64,000 bases of DNA from Rhyacophila brunnea (GCA_022495005.1 JAGYXB010000107.1:1-64000); one strand, 5' to 3'. Numbered from the stretch's first letter, positions 10,736-22,879 are shown. The notes: a model not told the origin generated them from the letters alone. Numbers and translations: made by a program.

Positions 10736-12035
10736 CGAGGGTGGGTCAATAATTCCTTAGAAAAAAGCATTAAAACAGTTTTTATTTTTGTATTTTTTTT
10801 TATTTCTCAACATAATCTCCTTGGAGCTCAATACACTTGGTTAGACGTTTCTCAATTTTTTTTAAACCGTCAGAAAAATAAGTTTTCGGAAGGTCCTCAA
10901 AATAAGCATTTGTCCGATCGATGACTTCTTCATTTGAAAAAAAACGTTGTCCACTTAGCCATTTTTTTAAGTTTGGGAAAAGGAAAAAGTCACTGGGGGC
11001 TAAATCTGGCGAATACGGTGGGTGGTCGACCAATTCGAACTTCAATTCTTCAATTTTAGCCATTGATCGTAAACATGTGTGAACACGGGCATTGTCCTGA
11101 TGAAAGAGGATTTTTTTCCTGTTTAAATGAGGCCGTTTTTCTTCAATTTTGTTTTTAGCTGGTCCAATAAAGATGCATAATAATCCCCTGTTATTGTTTT
11201 TCCTTTTTCCAAATAGTCAACGAAAATAATTTCACGTGCATCCCAAAATACAGTAGCCATAACCTTACCAGCTGATTTTACGGTTTTCGCCTTCTTTGGA
11301 CATGGTTTGCCTTCGCAATCCACTGCTTTGACTGTTCTTTCGTCTCGGGAGTATAGTGGTGTATCCATGTTTCATCTACAGTCACAAAGCGACGAAAAAA
11401 TTCATCCGGATTGCGTTGCATGAGCGACAACAGGGCTTTAGAGGCCACCACCCTATTGCGTTTATTGTCGACTGTGAGCAAACGCGGCACCCATCTTGCA
11501 GAAATATTTTTCATGCCCAATTTGTCATGTAAAATAGAAATGACGCTACCTTTTGAGATCCCTGTAACCTCAATTATCTCACTCAACTTTAATCTTCGGT
11601 CACTTAACACCATATCGTGGATTTTATTGATCATTTCTGGTGTAGTCACCTCTACAGGACGTCCTGAGCGTGGTTCATCCTTTGTTGATGTACGACCACG
11701 TTTAAATTCATTTAACCAGTTATAAATAGTTGCAAGTGAAGGAGCAGATATGCCGTGAACTAAATCCAACTCATTTTTTATTTCCTTTGCTGTTAACCCT
11801 TTTATATTAAAATGTTTAATAACAAGTTTAAACTCAATTTTCTCCATTTTCCATTTTTCCATTTTCCACAAGCAATTTTTTTTTTAAATGTACGAGAAAC
11901 ACACAACAACCCGACCAATCTGATTGAAACTTCGCAGCATACTGAATCGGTAGTGCCGCTGCATGAAAACAAACCGCTTACAGTACTAGTCGCGCCACCT
12001 ATCGGCTTTTCTAAGGACTTATTGACCCACCCTCG
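10736..12035 (-). mobile_element. Complete-length mariner element (1.3 kb)
   Basis: Terminal inverted repeats of 25 bp (CGAGGGTGGGTCAATAA at both ends, one mismatch) are flanked by TA (10734-10735, 12036-12037), the mariner target duplication. The length of 1300 bp is standard for mariner. It carries a broken transposase (10800-11871). It lies in the SCYL2 intron between exons 12798-12934 and 10156-10369, in the same orientation as the gene. Confidence 0.95.
10800..11871 (-). pseudogene. Mariner transposase, frameshifted
   Basis: Three overlapping minus-strand frames together cover a full mariner transposase of the Tc1/mariner superfamily, a cut-and-paste enzyme that inserts at TA. The first frame (11278-11871) begins MWKMEKWKMEKIEFK and has the helix-turn-helix DNA-binding domain, the linker motif WVPRLLT (family consensus WVPHEL) and the first catalytic Asp in VTVDETWIHHY. 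The second frame (about 11123-11314) runs GKPCPKKAKT to ATVFWDAREIIFVDYL. The third (10800 to about 11140) has the second Asp in HQDNARVH and the third in YSPDLAPSDFFLF, 34 residues apart (DD34D). Single-base indels near 11314 and near 11150 cause the two frame changes. The catalytic triad and both ends are intact, so it died recently. Confidence 0.95.
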
Positions 12036-12220
12036 TATTATAATTCGCTTTTTGGCTTCTTCTATGTTTCTGTATTTATATTAGCTTTACAACAGATTTA
12101 TTTTACGCGGTTCATGGAATCGGCAATTACTTACATAACGATTATAGAGATTTTATATAATATATAGACACTAAAGCATAAACAATAATTTACATAGTAA
12201 ATTATTATAAGCAAGAATTT

Positions 12221-12631
12221 TACAACGTTTTTCTTAGCTCGTATTCTTATATTTTGTCCGGTGGTTCTTTGTCCGGTACAAATCTTGCAATTGATTTTTA
12301 ACTAAATTCCCGACTAGCTAGACATTTGAAACTTTTAGAATATATCAGAACACGATGCCAATGCATTTTTTAAGTACGTTTAGCCATCTTAAAGTAGAAT
12401 TGAATTCATTTTCTAATTTCGAATTCTATTTTGTATGAAAAATTATTTCGACACCATTATCGGTCCTAGCAACTAAATTATTAATATATATGTGCGTAAC
12501 TATGGAAATCAATATGACATGTTCAGTACAATTTTTTTGATCGTTTAAGCTAGTCAAGTCAAATTTACATGGTTCAACAGAATTTAAAAACGTTGTATAT
12601 TATAAAAAGTTCTTTTTATCTTGTAATTATT
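12221..12631 (-). mobile_element. Family D TIR element, copy 1
   Basis: It starts tacaacgtttttcttagctc and ends with the inverse aaaaacgttgta followed by a tail to cttgtaatta. Plus-orientation copies are at 30440-30903, 37670-38117, 41371-41818 and 50239-50459. It has no ORF. Confidence 0.83.
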
Positions 12632-12797
12632 TTTGTTTACATACATTCATATTATGTGAAATTTATGAAAAAACAACCGAAGGTTTTATTATTTCTTTTA
12701 ATCCCGAGATTGAAAATGATATCTGGGGTTGCAATACCCAGTGTCAACCAATTTTTACATCAAGAATATTATCGTAAGACGGTCAATAGATAAATAC

Positions 12798-12934
12798 CTC
12801 AATAAGTGTGCCAAATTGATCCATATTGATGGTTGGGTTAACCGTCTGCGGCATAAGAAGGGGGATAACTCGAGTGGCCATTACGCTTATAGTAAGCCCA
12901 TACCGTTTGTCACTCATCATGAGCTTGTAAATAT
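12798..12934 (-). CDS. SCYL2: SCYL2 exon: HEAT-like repeat (IYK...KYG-type segment)
   Basis: This 137-nt exon has acceptor gttttattttcag and donor GTATTT. It reads NIYKLMMSDKRYGLTISVMA, then TRVIPLLMPQTVNPTINMDQ and FGTLIE. Vertebrate SCYL2 has 'GIYKCTFTHKKLGITKEQLA' and 'GKVLPHLIPL....NLNLNQF' at the same place. It ends in phase 0. The intron downstream contains the mariner element (10736-12035) and a repeat of family D. Confidence 0.95.
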
Positions 12935-13867
12935 CTGAAAATAAAACATTCTCTCGTAAAATACACGTGTCTTTCTCAATGTTAATAATATAATTGTTAA
13001 AATGGATTAAAAGCATTAATATTATAATTTATAAATTGGTGTTAATAAGTATACATCATGATCGCATCTGCAAGTAGCAAAATGTTGACAATCGCATGCG
13101 AAAATGTTGGAAAATTAGTTTTCGCTCTTATCCTAAAATGCAAAGCGCTATTGCAATAATATTTTTTAATCTCTAATATTATTTAACTGATTCTTAAAGT
13201 AAAAATCACTGGGCGTATGTGTTTTGACAAATGATAAATATGTAAATGTTTGTTCACAATAAAATATTATATAATTACTTTGATACATTGTTTATTTTAC
13301 ACAGATGATAAAAAAAAACCAATACTCCGTTTTTAACTATAATTACATTTAACAGATGATTTGGTCAACTGTTATAAATAACTTAAACATCATTTCTCAA
13401 TAAAAAATGTACATATTTTGTACCATTGCTTAGTATTTTAAAATAAAGTAAAAATGTACCTCTGTCTTTTATACTTATTTAAAAAAATTGTATCTAAATG
13501 TTTATACTTAGGAAATAAAGTTTTTGTTAATTCTGTTATTGTAAATGTACAATTATTAACAAAAATTTTCTTCCAAAACTATTGGCAATATAGTTCTACT
13601 TTGTAAACATAAAGGTAATTTTACTGTTTAAAATTATTGATGTCACATTAATTATTTTGTTAAAAATTAGTAACTATCCAAAATAATTGTTGAAATATTC
13701 ATTAAAATTTTCAATATAATGAAGTTTTTTACGCTGGCATTAATTACGCGAATATTGATTAAATATTTCTACTTTAAAAGGGACAAAGTTTTGAATTAAA
13801 TTTTAGAAATAAATTTAATCACAAAGAGACTTTTCATGGTGATATTATTGTAGAAAGGAATACTCAC
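12935..13867. other. SCYL2 intron without recognised content
   Basis: It is AT-rich with long A/T runs. No ORF, TIR or RNA gene was recognised. Confidence 0.6.
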
Positions 13868-14117
13868 TAACGACTCTGAGGGCAATGGATGGATCGTTGA
13901 GTCGAACGTCCCAAAGTAGTGGGAGGACCTCGTCCATGATTTGACCTTTGTCGAGACGGTCAATTGTGCGTTCGACGCACTTCAGCACGCTGGCGATGAT
14001 GCGCAGGTCTCCCTGGTTTTTGTCAAACAGGACCCTGGTCTTCGGGATGATCATGCGACGGACTGCGTACTCGTCCAAATAGTCGGACACGTTGTTTACG
14101 GCGTTCAAAGCGGCGCT
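13868..14117 (-). CDS. SCYL2: SCYL2 exon: HEAT-like repeats
   Basis: This 250-nt exon begins in phase 0 after tgtatattag and reads SAALNAVNNVSDYLDEYAVR, then RMIIPKTRVLFDKNQGDLRI, IASVLKCVERTIDRLDKGQI and MDEVLPLLWDVRLNDPSIA. It matches the vertebrate SCYL2 'LIPRIKNA...LAVRVNSL..LGKILEYLDK..VLDDILPFL' region. The donor is GTGAGT with one spare A, giving Asn at the next junction. It covers about two helical repeats. Confidence 0.95.
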
Positions 14118-15941
14118 CTAATATACAAACAATGTAATTATTAATTTTGTTAATCATTAGATAATCTTTGATTAAAAACATATTCATTTGGATCATAAGA
14201 TAAAACAGTAATATTTGGAATTAGTAAAAATTGGTTGTAATTAATTCCTTTCATAATAATAGTTGAAGACCACAAGCAAATATCATTCTATGTCACATCT
14301 GTATCATTTTGAGTAAATCGATTTTTAAAGTCACACTCTGAATAATTATTAATCTTTCACTATACTTTTTAAATGATTTTTATTTGTTTATTGTTTATTA
14401 TATTACATAATAGGACATTTACTTAAAAATATTATATTATATTTCCATTTCCTATTTCTGCAAAAAAACAATCTTTTTCCAATTAAGTCATTTTTTGTGG
14501 GAAAAAAACATTCCATGTGCATTTGTTGTGGTCAGATCACTAAGAGTAAATTTAATATTATAAATCCTAGACAGCTCAATTTGCAGATAAAAATAATATA
14601 AGATCATGTCTAGATGTATTCCAAAAGTGTTTTTATAGATAAAAATCTATTTATTATGTAAAGTAAAAAAGTTCTCATTGGTCAAAAAATGCTATATTTC
14701 AATTGTTTATTATATTTTATTGAGATACAATATTATTATCATGATACATTAATCATCATCAATTGTTAGGTAACATAAAAATTAAACACTGACATTTATT
14801 TGAAAATTTTACTCAATTGACAAAAATACAATACATAGGTATTACCCAGTCATGCACATGGAATGATCTTTCCCTGACCACCTTTACTAGAAACACGTTT
14901 TTATAAGACAAAGATTTATTTTTCCAAAAATGTTTATACACAGAAAAATACGCTAAGAAATTCTACACAAGATGGCATTAACAGTTGATTTTATACAAAA
15001 AAAATGGACTTGGAATTATATTTGCTTGTGGTCTTGAGTTATTTTAGGATTACATATCAGATTTAATATAGTGACACCTTCGCTTGTATCGCTAAAAATA
15101 TTACTTAATACTGATAACTCACTGGTAACACAGATTGATAACATATTATGTCACATGTACCAAAATTGCAATCCAGGTTAGATGATAGTGTAAAGGGGTT
15201 GTATCGTCTATCATGTAATTTTAATAATCTAAGTATTTAGACCTCCATTTTTTTCGGTGGCTGAGAGGTTATAACACAAGCCCCCTTTTTGTATTCCAAA
15301 TTAATGAACAACTGTGTAAAATTGTACTTCTTTGAATTTAAAATCTTTGATTTTGAAATAATCGATTGGATTCTAACCACCGATCGTTCGGTTATCAGCT
15401 GAAGGCACTACCTTTATGCCACAGCTTGATACTGCAATCGTGACGATTATACAGTATAATATTATATTTTTTTGCCATTTGCAATTCCTTACGTAAACAC
15501 ACGATTAAACATCAGTTAGTTATTATAAGTTAAAGTGTATAGAAATAAACCAACGGCGTTCCAATAAGCGGTCCTTTTTCTTGAGTGTGTAATTTAACAA
15601 GATAATCAAGAGCTAGTCAATGAATCTAGTTTATCACAAGTTTTGTTTTTGTTTTGTTACGCCAAAGAAAAATAATTTCTAACGCGCGTACATAAGTACA
15701 CAAAACGATTTTTTTTATAATTAGACCAACCACCAGGATTGTAGGTTACTTGCACTATTCTCGATGAAGAGCTGTTAGGGATATCGTGACTTCAAGATTA
15801 TAGATTTAAGTGTTTTTTCTCATCTTCCCTGCCATAATACCAATAATTAATAGTTCAACTCAATAATGGTAATAACATTGGAAAAACCCTTATATATTCT
15901 GCAATAAGTTAAAGTTACTAAATGCATTGTTTTTTTATTAC
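14118..15941. other. SCYL2 intron with a tRNA-like SINE/MITE fragment
   Basis: The first 1.2 kb is AT-rich without recognised elements. 15360-15700 holds the fragment annotated separately. Confidence 0.6.
15360..15700 (-). mobile_element. tRNA-Ile-like sequence and tail shared with other elements
   Basis: Reverse-complemented, 15360-15450 gives a tRNA-like head with an anticodon-loop-like CTGATAACC and a degenerate B box, the same as 60375-60445. The part 15530-15700 (AATAAGCGGTCCTTTTT, CTTGTGATAAACTAGATT in inverse) matches 54485-54665 and parts of 28130-28600 and 50086-50150. Confidence 0.6.
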
Positions 15942-16095
15942 CTGTATCTGAATGGTGGTGCTGTCAAAAGCTGTATACAGAAGCGGCAACACTTCCGTAC
16001 GGATTTCCTCGCGCGGAGTCTTCTCCAAAACGTACTGCAGGTTTTCTAGGATGGTTACCGACGCCTGGATGGATTTTGGGGAGGAAAACACTTGT
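15942..16095 (-). CDS. SCYL2: SCYL2 exon: HEAT-like repeat (KTP segment)
   Basis: This 154-nt exon reads QVFSSPKSIQASVTILENLQ, then YVLEKTPREEIRTEVLPLLY and TAFDSTTIQIQ. Vertebrate SCYL2 has a very similar segment around 'KTPPDEIKNSVLP' and 'SIQIQ', which makes this one of the most diagnostic exons. The acceptor is taattttag; the donor is GTAATA, weaker than its neighbours. It ends in phase 0. Confidence 0.94.
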
Positions 16096-17527
16096 CTAAA
16101 ATTAAAATACAAAACGTTATTAATAAAAACAAAAAATATATTAATACATAATTAAGTACTTAATATTATTCAAGTTGTATATAATACTGTTAAATTAAAA
16201 ATACATAAATATTTAATGATTATTTTATTTGTAATTTAGGAGCTGAGTAGACGAAGGGAGAACATGTTAAATTACGGTTGTTTGAAAATATTTTATTCCA
16301 TACAAACAAGACGTATTAGTAATAGTCGACAGATCGAAATGATTTTTTATGATATGGTAAAAAAAATCGGTTACTCAGCAGAAAATCCCAATTTTACTTA
16401 GGCCCATTTTCTATATAGCTGATAAGTGAAGTTTAGGAATTTTTTTTGTACCTGCTATTAGGGATTTCAAAAAAATATTAATACTCTTTGACCGATACGA
16501 TACTAGATATTGACATTTTTTCTTATGATATAATATTAATAATATTTGAGGATACTCGGCGTGCTTTATGATTCTTACGATTGTTAACCTGACCCCCATA
16601 AAGTAATAATCCAAGGCGACTGGCTTGTATATTTTTATGTTAGTAATCTGTTCTGTGGTTAATTCTAATAAACTTTGCTTCCGTGAAAAAAACCCTGAAT
16701 TAATTTAAAAAAATAATTTACGTAGGTACATGGAGATTTTACAACTCAGACAATTGAATGCGTAGATCACCATTACATTACAAACAATGCTGGGGTCTCA
16801 TTTATAATTTTGTAATATTCATGATAACTGCAAATTAACTGGTGGATTTGTTATGTATGTTGTTATTTAGTATTTCTGAAATTCTTTCATAAGGTAAACA
16901 GAGGATATGTTAAAAATCCTGAAAGAACTGCTTCAGTATACGTTTCGATATAATAAATGATGTGATGATTTGCTAATACTTAATGAATTTGTAATTCATA
17001 CTACAAAATAACTTATTTGATCATTCATCACTATCATTTATATTTTAAATCCGTCTATATCCATAAAATACTTCTAACTGATAGTTCGAGACGTTTGGAC
17101 AATGAGGACCTTGTGCTTTGAAGACGGTGGCTGAGATAGGTCAGCGCTTGACTGATAAGACAAATGAGTGCTGTTCAACTGAGTACCTGAGATAGCAAAT
17201 AGATATAGACATCCAAAGAGGTAATGCTGTCGCTGTTTTAGATACTCTTCAGGTATACAAGGGACTGAAGGAAGTATTTTATATACTTAGAAAACCTAGT
17301 TGTATAATTATTATTTGATTTTTTTATAATATAATAATATGTAGGTACTTATATCGTTTAATTTTACACCTTCTGTCACTTAATTTGTATTAATATTTTA
17401 TCATTATTATTATTTCTCTATATATTTTTTTAATTGTCTATATAATTCTCTATGTAATGTAAGAGGTAACTGTTTGTATGCAACGATAAAATTTACATAA
17501 CTAATTAATATGTTAATTAAAACATAC
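16096..17527. other. SCYL2 intron without recognised content
   Basis: It is about 1.4 kb and AT-rich. No ORF, terminal repeat or RNA-like structure was recognised. Confidence 0.55.
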
Positions 17528-17673
17528 TTCAATGTCGGGACCATGTGGATTTCATACTCTTCCATGGATGCCTCCTTCACCATGTACATGACGGGCATCA
17601 GGACGGCTGCCAATACCTCTCCCATGTTGATTTCGAGCTGCATGTTCGGCCACACGTGTTGCCACCATATTTT
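17528..17673 (-). CDS. SCYL2: SCYL2 exon: HEAT-like repeat
   Basis: This 146-nt exon begins in phase 0 (acceptor cgtttttcag) and reads KIWWQHVWPNMQLEINMGEV, then LAAVLMPVMYMVKEASMEEY and EIHMVPTL. The donor is GTATGT, leaving AA that joins A of the next exon to give Lys. The alternation of hydrophobic helices and the '[IV]..P......[EQ]Y' pattern match the SCYL2 armadillo/HEAT region. The intron below it (16096-17527) is about 1.4 kb. Confidence 0.92.
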
Positions 17674-18414
17674 CTGAAAAACGAATGTGAGATGGTCTTA
17701 CAGACCGCGTGAATAGGCCCTTATTTCATTTACCATATGTACTGACATTTTTTGTAATGAAATAAAGCTCTAAATACCAATAAAATCATATACTACTTTG
17801 AAACATTTTCTGCGAAACAATGATATTGCAATGATTTTTTGTGCCTTACTTGGACTATTATTCTGCCGTCCTAAAATAAACATTTGAAAAGTAAAATAAA
17901 ACACAATCTGGTTAAGTATTTGATACGTCATAATTAATTAATATACAGAACCAATTTAGTCCACTGAGAAAGGTATTTCGAACAATTATTTATATACTAA
18001 ATAAGGTTAGAAAAATCGTGGAAAACAACATATATTTTTATTTTTTGTGGGCAGTATTGTTAAACCATATAATACAAACATTTTCCTTACATTAACTTCA
18101 TTTCGACAACAATGTGAATTGAGGCAATTCATTTTATGTGGGCAGTATACAGGTTATAGGCGTTGTTATTAAAATAATGTTAGTGAGTTAGAAAATATGA
18201 AAAATTAATTTATTATATTCTATATTTAAACCAGTATTTCATCCAAATATTTAAATATTGTGGACCATAGTAAATGATATTAAGTGAATTGTTATATATT
18301 TTTTTAGAAATCCAAAATAAATAAATTATTTAACATATATTATAATTTAGAAAAACACTTTCTGAGAGAGTATATGATAACCAATAAAAAAAATCATTTT
18401 TGAAAAAAGTAAGC

Positions 18415-18502
18415 CACCCCGGCCGGGAATCGAACCCTGCATCTCCACGGGTTTACGCCCCATTCCGTCGCATTTAACCTATATGCTACGGCGTGACATA
18501 CT
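18415..18502 (-). mobile_element. tRNA-derived SINE-like head
   Basis: On the minus strand, CATATAGGTTAAATGCGAC is followed 30 bp later by the Pol III B box GGGTTCGATTCCC. The acceptor ends do not pair as a functional tRNA would, so it is called SINE-like. Confidence 0.55.
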
Positions 18503-18837
18503 TATTGCGACAAATTTTAACTATTGGTCACTTTTAATACCTACTCATCAGCGCTCTTCCAAATCAAGCTCTACATTCCTCAGCATTTTTTAAATACCTA
18601 TTTCAATTTCACACACTATGTAATGATCTTATTTATGTAATTACTTATAAAACTTGACGAAGACTTGAATATTTAAAATTCGATTTTATTTTGTTTATAT
18701 TTATTACGATAAAAAGTTAATTTATTCTAACTATGCTTTTAATAATTAAAAATATTGAAAAAAAAATGGTAAATAAAAATGTTGTTTATTATTGGTAAAT
18801 AATAATATATAGACTTTAAAACCTACCCAGGGGTAGT

Positions 18838-19237
18838 CAATCTGGTCCCTACCGCCCACTAGTGGGCGTTCCAGCTTTCATAGTGGGCGGTAGGGGTTTT
18901 AAAAACATTCTCATTATGTTTTCATAAAATTCCCCGTGACAACTTCATGCTTCTATGTATGCAAACTATAAATAAAAAGGTAAATTTAATTACAGTAAAT
19001 TGTTTTATATTGATTTCTCTGCCAAACTTAGTGAAAGTCGGACATAAAGTATTTGGTAAGTAATTATTATCATATGCTTTAACTTGTTGTAGCTCTGATT
19101 TATACATTTTATAAAGTAAAGTTACTTCCCTACTTTATAAATCACCATTACTGTGGAACCGGTAGGCGGTTAGAAAAATTTACTACTAACAGAGATACAA
19201 TAGTGGGCGGTAGGTATAAAAATGTTGACTACTCCTG
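18838..19237. mobile_element. hAT-like MITE, CAGGGGTAGTCAA family, copy 1
   Basis: This 400-bp element has ends CAGGGGTAGTCAATC and GTTGACTACTCCTG, with subterminal CTACCGCCCAC inverted repeats. Flanks ACCTACCC and ACCTACAC are a likely decayed 8-bp target duplication. The second copy is 23534-24238. Confidence 0.85.
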
Positions 19238-20330
19238 ACCTACACAATAACGTCGTCTATTACCGCAATATTGAATTCTGGACATATCATTGGCCTTTGA
19301 TATTTATTATGTGGTTGCAGGGTAAAAGTCGCATTTTTACGATATTAAGATTTTAATGCCAATTTGTCACATTAGTAACAAATAAGTCGACATTTTAATT
19401 TGTAGAAATAGCTTAAATTGAGAAAATCTTTTGTAACCCTACGTAAAATTAATATTGAATATAACCATTGCCGACTCAAGTAGAAAGCCGATATATTCAC
19501 AACGACTGGTCCTACCTTTTCCGCCCTTTCCGTTGGTTGTTGTATATGTATGAACTGTCATTGCCTGTCATTGTTCTATTGCTCATACTGACGCGTCTGT
19601 CGTGTTCACACAGGGAATGGTTTGATTTGAATAGATAAGTTACATGATAAATAATACACTAGCATTAACACACCTACAAATGTAATGCATAGATCAATGC
19701 TACATATTTTTTTGGAAATCGATATAACCACCGGTTTTTGTGTGAAGGACTAGTCTCACTTTGACAGTGCTGATGAATAACAGGAATGTATATTATTTAT
19801 TAATAACACTGATAGTTAATATATTTGATTTGAGAATTTTTTATAATTTAATTTGAAAGGAGAAAGGGCGAATCAATATTATGTCAAGCAATCTGGGATC
19901 TGATTTTGACAGCTGAAAACACTATACACAATAATTAATAGGAGTTAAATTCAAATGGATTTGTGTTTTGTACTATTCCATTCGAATTGTTTTTTGCAAC
20001 CCGGGTTTTGCCTTTCGGCATCTTCAGACGCGTACACTCACCAAAGGCAAACACACACTGACAACGAACACCCTTAACTTATATAATAAATCAATACAAT
20101 AAAGTAAGTAAACACTTTATAATAGGAGCTGTTGCACCGGTCACGCGCAATATTTTAATTAAATTAAACATGTAAATAAATTAGCAGCAACAATTTTATT
20201 GATAATGCCTTTTTATTCAGGTATGTCATTGTTTTTAATAATTTGATGAGCAGTAATCAATAAAATAAAAAGCAAGAAAATTAAATTATATGCGAACGCT
20301 GCAATAAATTATTCAAATAAAAATATATGA

Positions 20331-20540
20331 TACTGTTTGGTTATCAGGAATACAGCGGAAAACACATTTGGAAAATACCCGATATACTGGATTATTTATT
20401 AGTTTAGGTTAGGTTAGGTTGGGTTAGGTTAGGTTAGGTTATTTTAGGTTAGGTTTGGTTAGGTTAACCTAACAAATAATCCAGTTTATCGATTATTTTC
20501 AAAATGTGTTTTCCGCTGTATTCCTGATAACCGAACGGTA
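20331..20540. mobile_element. Foldback element with TTAGG core, copy 1
   Basis: Arms of about 70 bp (GGTTATCAGGAATACAGCGG, AACACATTT, CTGGATTATTT) are inverted around a core of about 64 bp made of TTAGG units (20403-20466), which then switches to AACCT. A full second copy is at 38679-38878 and partial copies at 25945-26045 and 62765-62856. Confidence 0.9.
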
Positions 20541-20834
20541 AATATGTTATTAGTAACTATATCGAAAAATATAGTTTATGTTAATTCTATTAATACCTAC
20601 AGTGATACATAATGTTTTTAGCAGTAGTGTTCTCTACCGAGTCAATACATAATATTATTACAACCTTCTGAATTCTTTATATCGTACACATTTACTGCCA
20701 GTATCAACGTATGTGAGATCGCCGACATTGAATCGGAAAAGTAAATTAGCGTATATTTTTTAAACTCACAATAATTATAAGAAAATTCATCGTTATATGT
20801 GCCGCGATATATGAGTATATATGAGTACATACAT

Positions 20835-21423
20835 CAGTGGCGAAGGGTGGGGGTAGGCTGTTAAGATCCGACATAAACAGTGTATAATAAACTTTTTCAG
20901 TCAAACGTATTTGTTTTCATTACTAAGCCTACAATGTGTAGATAGTGTGTGTTAGCTTTTGAAATTCAATTAAACAATACGCAATCCAAGCCATAATAGA
21001 TAATAGTCAAAAAATACTCGTCTATCTATAAAATACTTATCTAAAATTATGCAATTAAATCATTCATAACTTTGGATATTTTATAGATAAAATAATATAT
21101 TTTATATATTATAGTTTGGTTAGGCAGGGCTTAATGAATTTAAAAAATGAACCAACAATAATATTATGTGTAATATGTATTCTTAATCCAATGAAAACAA
21201 TATTGATGCATAAAGAAGTGTGCACAATTTTGTCATATCACCCAAAATATACCAAAACTATTACGGTTTGGTTAAGGCAGGGTTTGTTTAATTTTTAAAA
21301 ACTAACCAATAACATCCGTAAATTATAATCTTAGTTCAATAAATCAAATACGTATGGCTAAGAAAGTTTATTGTGCACTATTTATGGCGGATCTTAACAG
21401 CCTACCTCCACCCTTCACTACTG
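20835..21423. mobile_element. hAT-like MITE, CAGTGGCGAAGGG family, copy 1
   Basis: This 589-bp element has long terminal inverted repeats (CAGTGGCGAAGGGTGGGGGT; GGCTGTTAAGATCCG) and a perfect 8-bp target duplication, ACATACAT, at 20827-20834 and 21424-21431. It has no intact transposase. A 591-bp copy is at 62023-62613. Confidence 0.94.
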
Positions 21424-21445
21424 ACATACATCGTTATATGAGTAG

Positions 21446-21695
21446 CACAACATGGTATGGAGAGGTGCATGCTGGGCATAACGCGAAAGGACAAAAAGAG
21501 GAATGAGTTAATAAGGAAGCAGACGAGTGTTTGCGATGTAATAGAGTAAGAAGAAACAATCGTTGGGCAAATTTAGTCATCCAACGGTATCCAAGAGGTA
21601 CAAAATGTCTGCAAGGTAGACCTAGAGGCCGCTTGATCGATGAGAATGATAAAGTTCTACGGAAGTACGTTGCAACGCAACGCACAGGACTGAGA
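21446..21695 (+). pseudogene. LINE reverse transcriptase C-terminal remnant
   Basis: Plus-strand translation gives QHGMERCMLGITRKDKKRNE and later RNAQD with several stops. This resembles the part of non-LTR reverse transcriptases after the palm/thumb ('..ERCMLGI..RDR.RN..IR..T.V.DV'). It is a short, decayed, 5'-truncated fragment. Confidence 0.65.
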
Positions 21696-22164
21696 GACAT
21701 AATATAATATACAGTCTACTAAGTAGTTTGACATTTATTATTGAAATCGAGTAGGCATTGTCGTCACTTAGCCTAATCCAGACCGGCATACATAATATCT
21801 CTACAAACAAAATAAAAATAGTATAAAAACCGTTTTTAGTGCAAATACATATACTGTTAAACATGCAGGTGTGGCTTTAGATTTTTATGTCATTTCATCA
21901 AAAGTAACTATGCGTGTGTTCGTGAAATGTTGTTTTAATTAAAGCGCGCAAATTATTACGATGTAATAAATGTTTCTGTACAAAAAATATTATTTATTTA
22001 CAGGCAGATGTATATTGGTCTCAATTAGACTTTATGATCATTACATTTATTGAATATTTTGTTAATGTAAAATTTTTTTAAAGGCAATAATGACGTATTA
22101 TGCATTACGCATACGCTCAACATACATAAAATATTCTTTTGGGCAGTATTGCCACAATACTTAC

Positions 22165-22279
22165 TCGTGGAATGAATGGAAGCATCTCCATCATGGTGGT
22201 GCGGTAGAAGTTGGCCTTGTGATTCGGCTCCTTCATCAGCAGAACATCCAACATCTGTAGTGCTGGAATAACCGGGTCA
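22165..22279 (-). CDS. SCYL2: SCYL2 exon: HEAT-like repeat
   Basis: This 115-nt exon has acceptor tttgtttgtag and donor GTAAGT. It reads NDPVIPALQMLDVLLMKEPN, then HKANFYRTTMMEMLPFIPR. Together with the previous exon it rebuilds the SCYL2 junction 'KYF-NDP...', where the vertebrate protein has a similar 'QYFD' segment. It is the first helical repeat after the kinase-like domain. It ends in phase 0 before KIWWQH of the next exon. Confidence 0.92.
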
Positions 22280-22879
22280 CTACAAACAAAACAAAAAAAA
22301 TGTTATGCACAATGCAATGGAACTAAATATAGTAAATATAGAAAGTTATACAAACTTTTTGTAATGATTAATAGTGGTTTTAAAATATTTAGTTTCAGCT
22401 CGGACATTACGGGTGCATGTATTACTTGTTAATAAAATGGCAACCTGCTATTGACGTGCAGCTTTGGTTATTTAATTTACCCGGACCAGTATTTTGTAAA
22501 AAGTAACAGTTCTAAAATATTATCATCTATACATATTTATAAAGGTCAACATAATAAATGTAGGTAGATTGCAAAAAAATAGTGTTTGAAATGGATTTTA
22601 ATAGTTATATTTATTGATAGATACCTACTTTTTTTTTCTATAATAAGTTTTTGACGAATACCGGTATTCAATAAGAAATACCAAATTACCGGTATTGATA
22701 TATTCATTCGGTATTGTAATCCCTACAGGAAACATTTTGATGTGTAGCTTGACACTCGAGAGTGCCGCTGTTTTTAAATATTCAGGAGCCAACATCTCTC
22801 AAAAGAACGAGATGAACGAAGAATGAGTAGAAATGCAGCGTTCTTCGCATTGAAGAGTCTATTCAGTTCTTAGAAATTG

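Noticed and set aside
11411..11725. Plus-strand ORF of 104 codons
   Set aside because: Antisense of the mariner transposase N-terminal half.
18415..18502. Functional tRNA gene
   Set aside because: The B box is good, but no 7-bp acceptor stem and no normal anticodon arm can be formed.
20403..20466. True telomere or chromosome-fusion scar
   Set aside because: The TTAGG array is flanked by inverted arms that recur at other loci, so it belongs to a mobile element.
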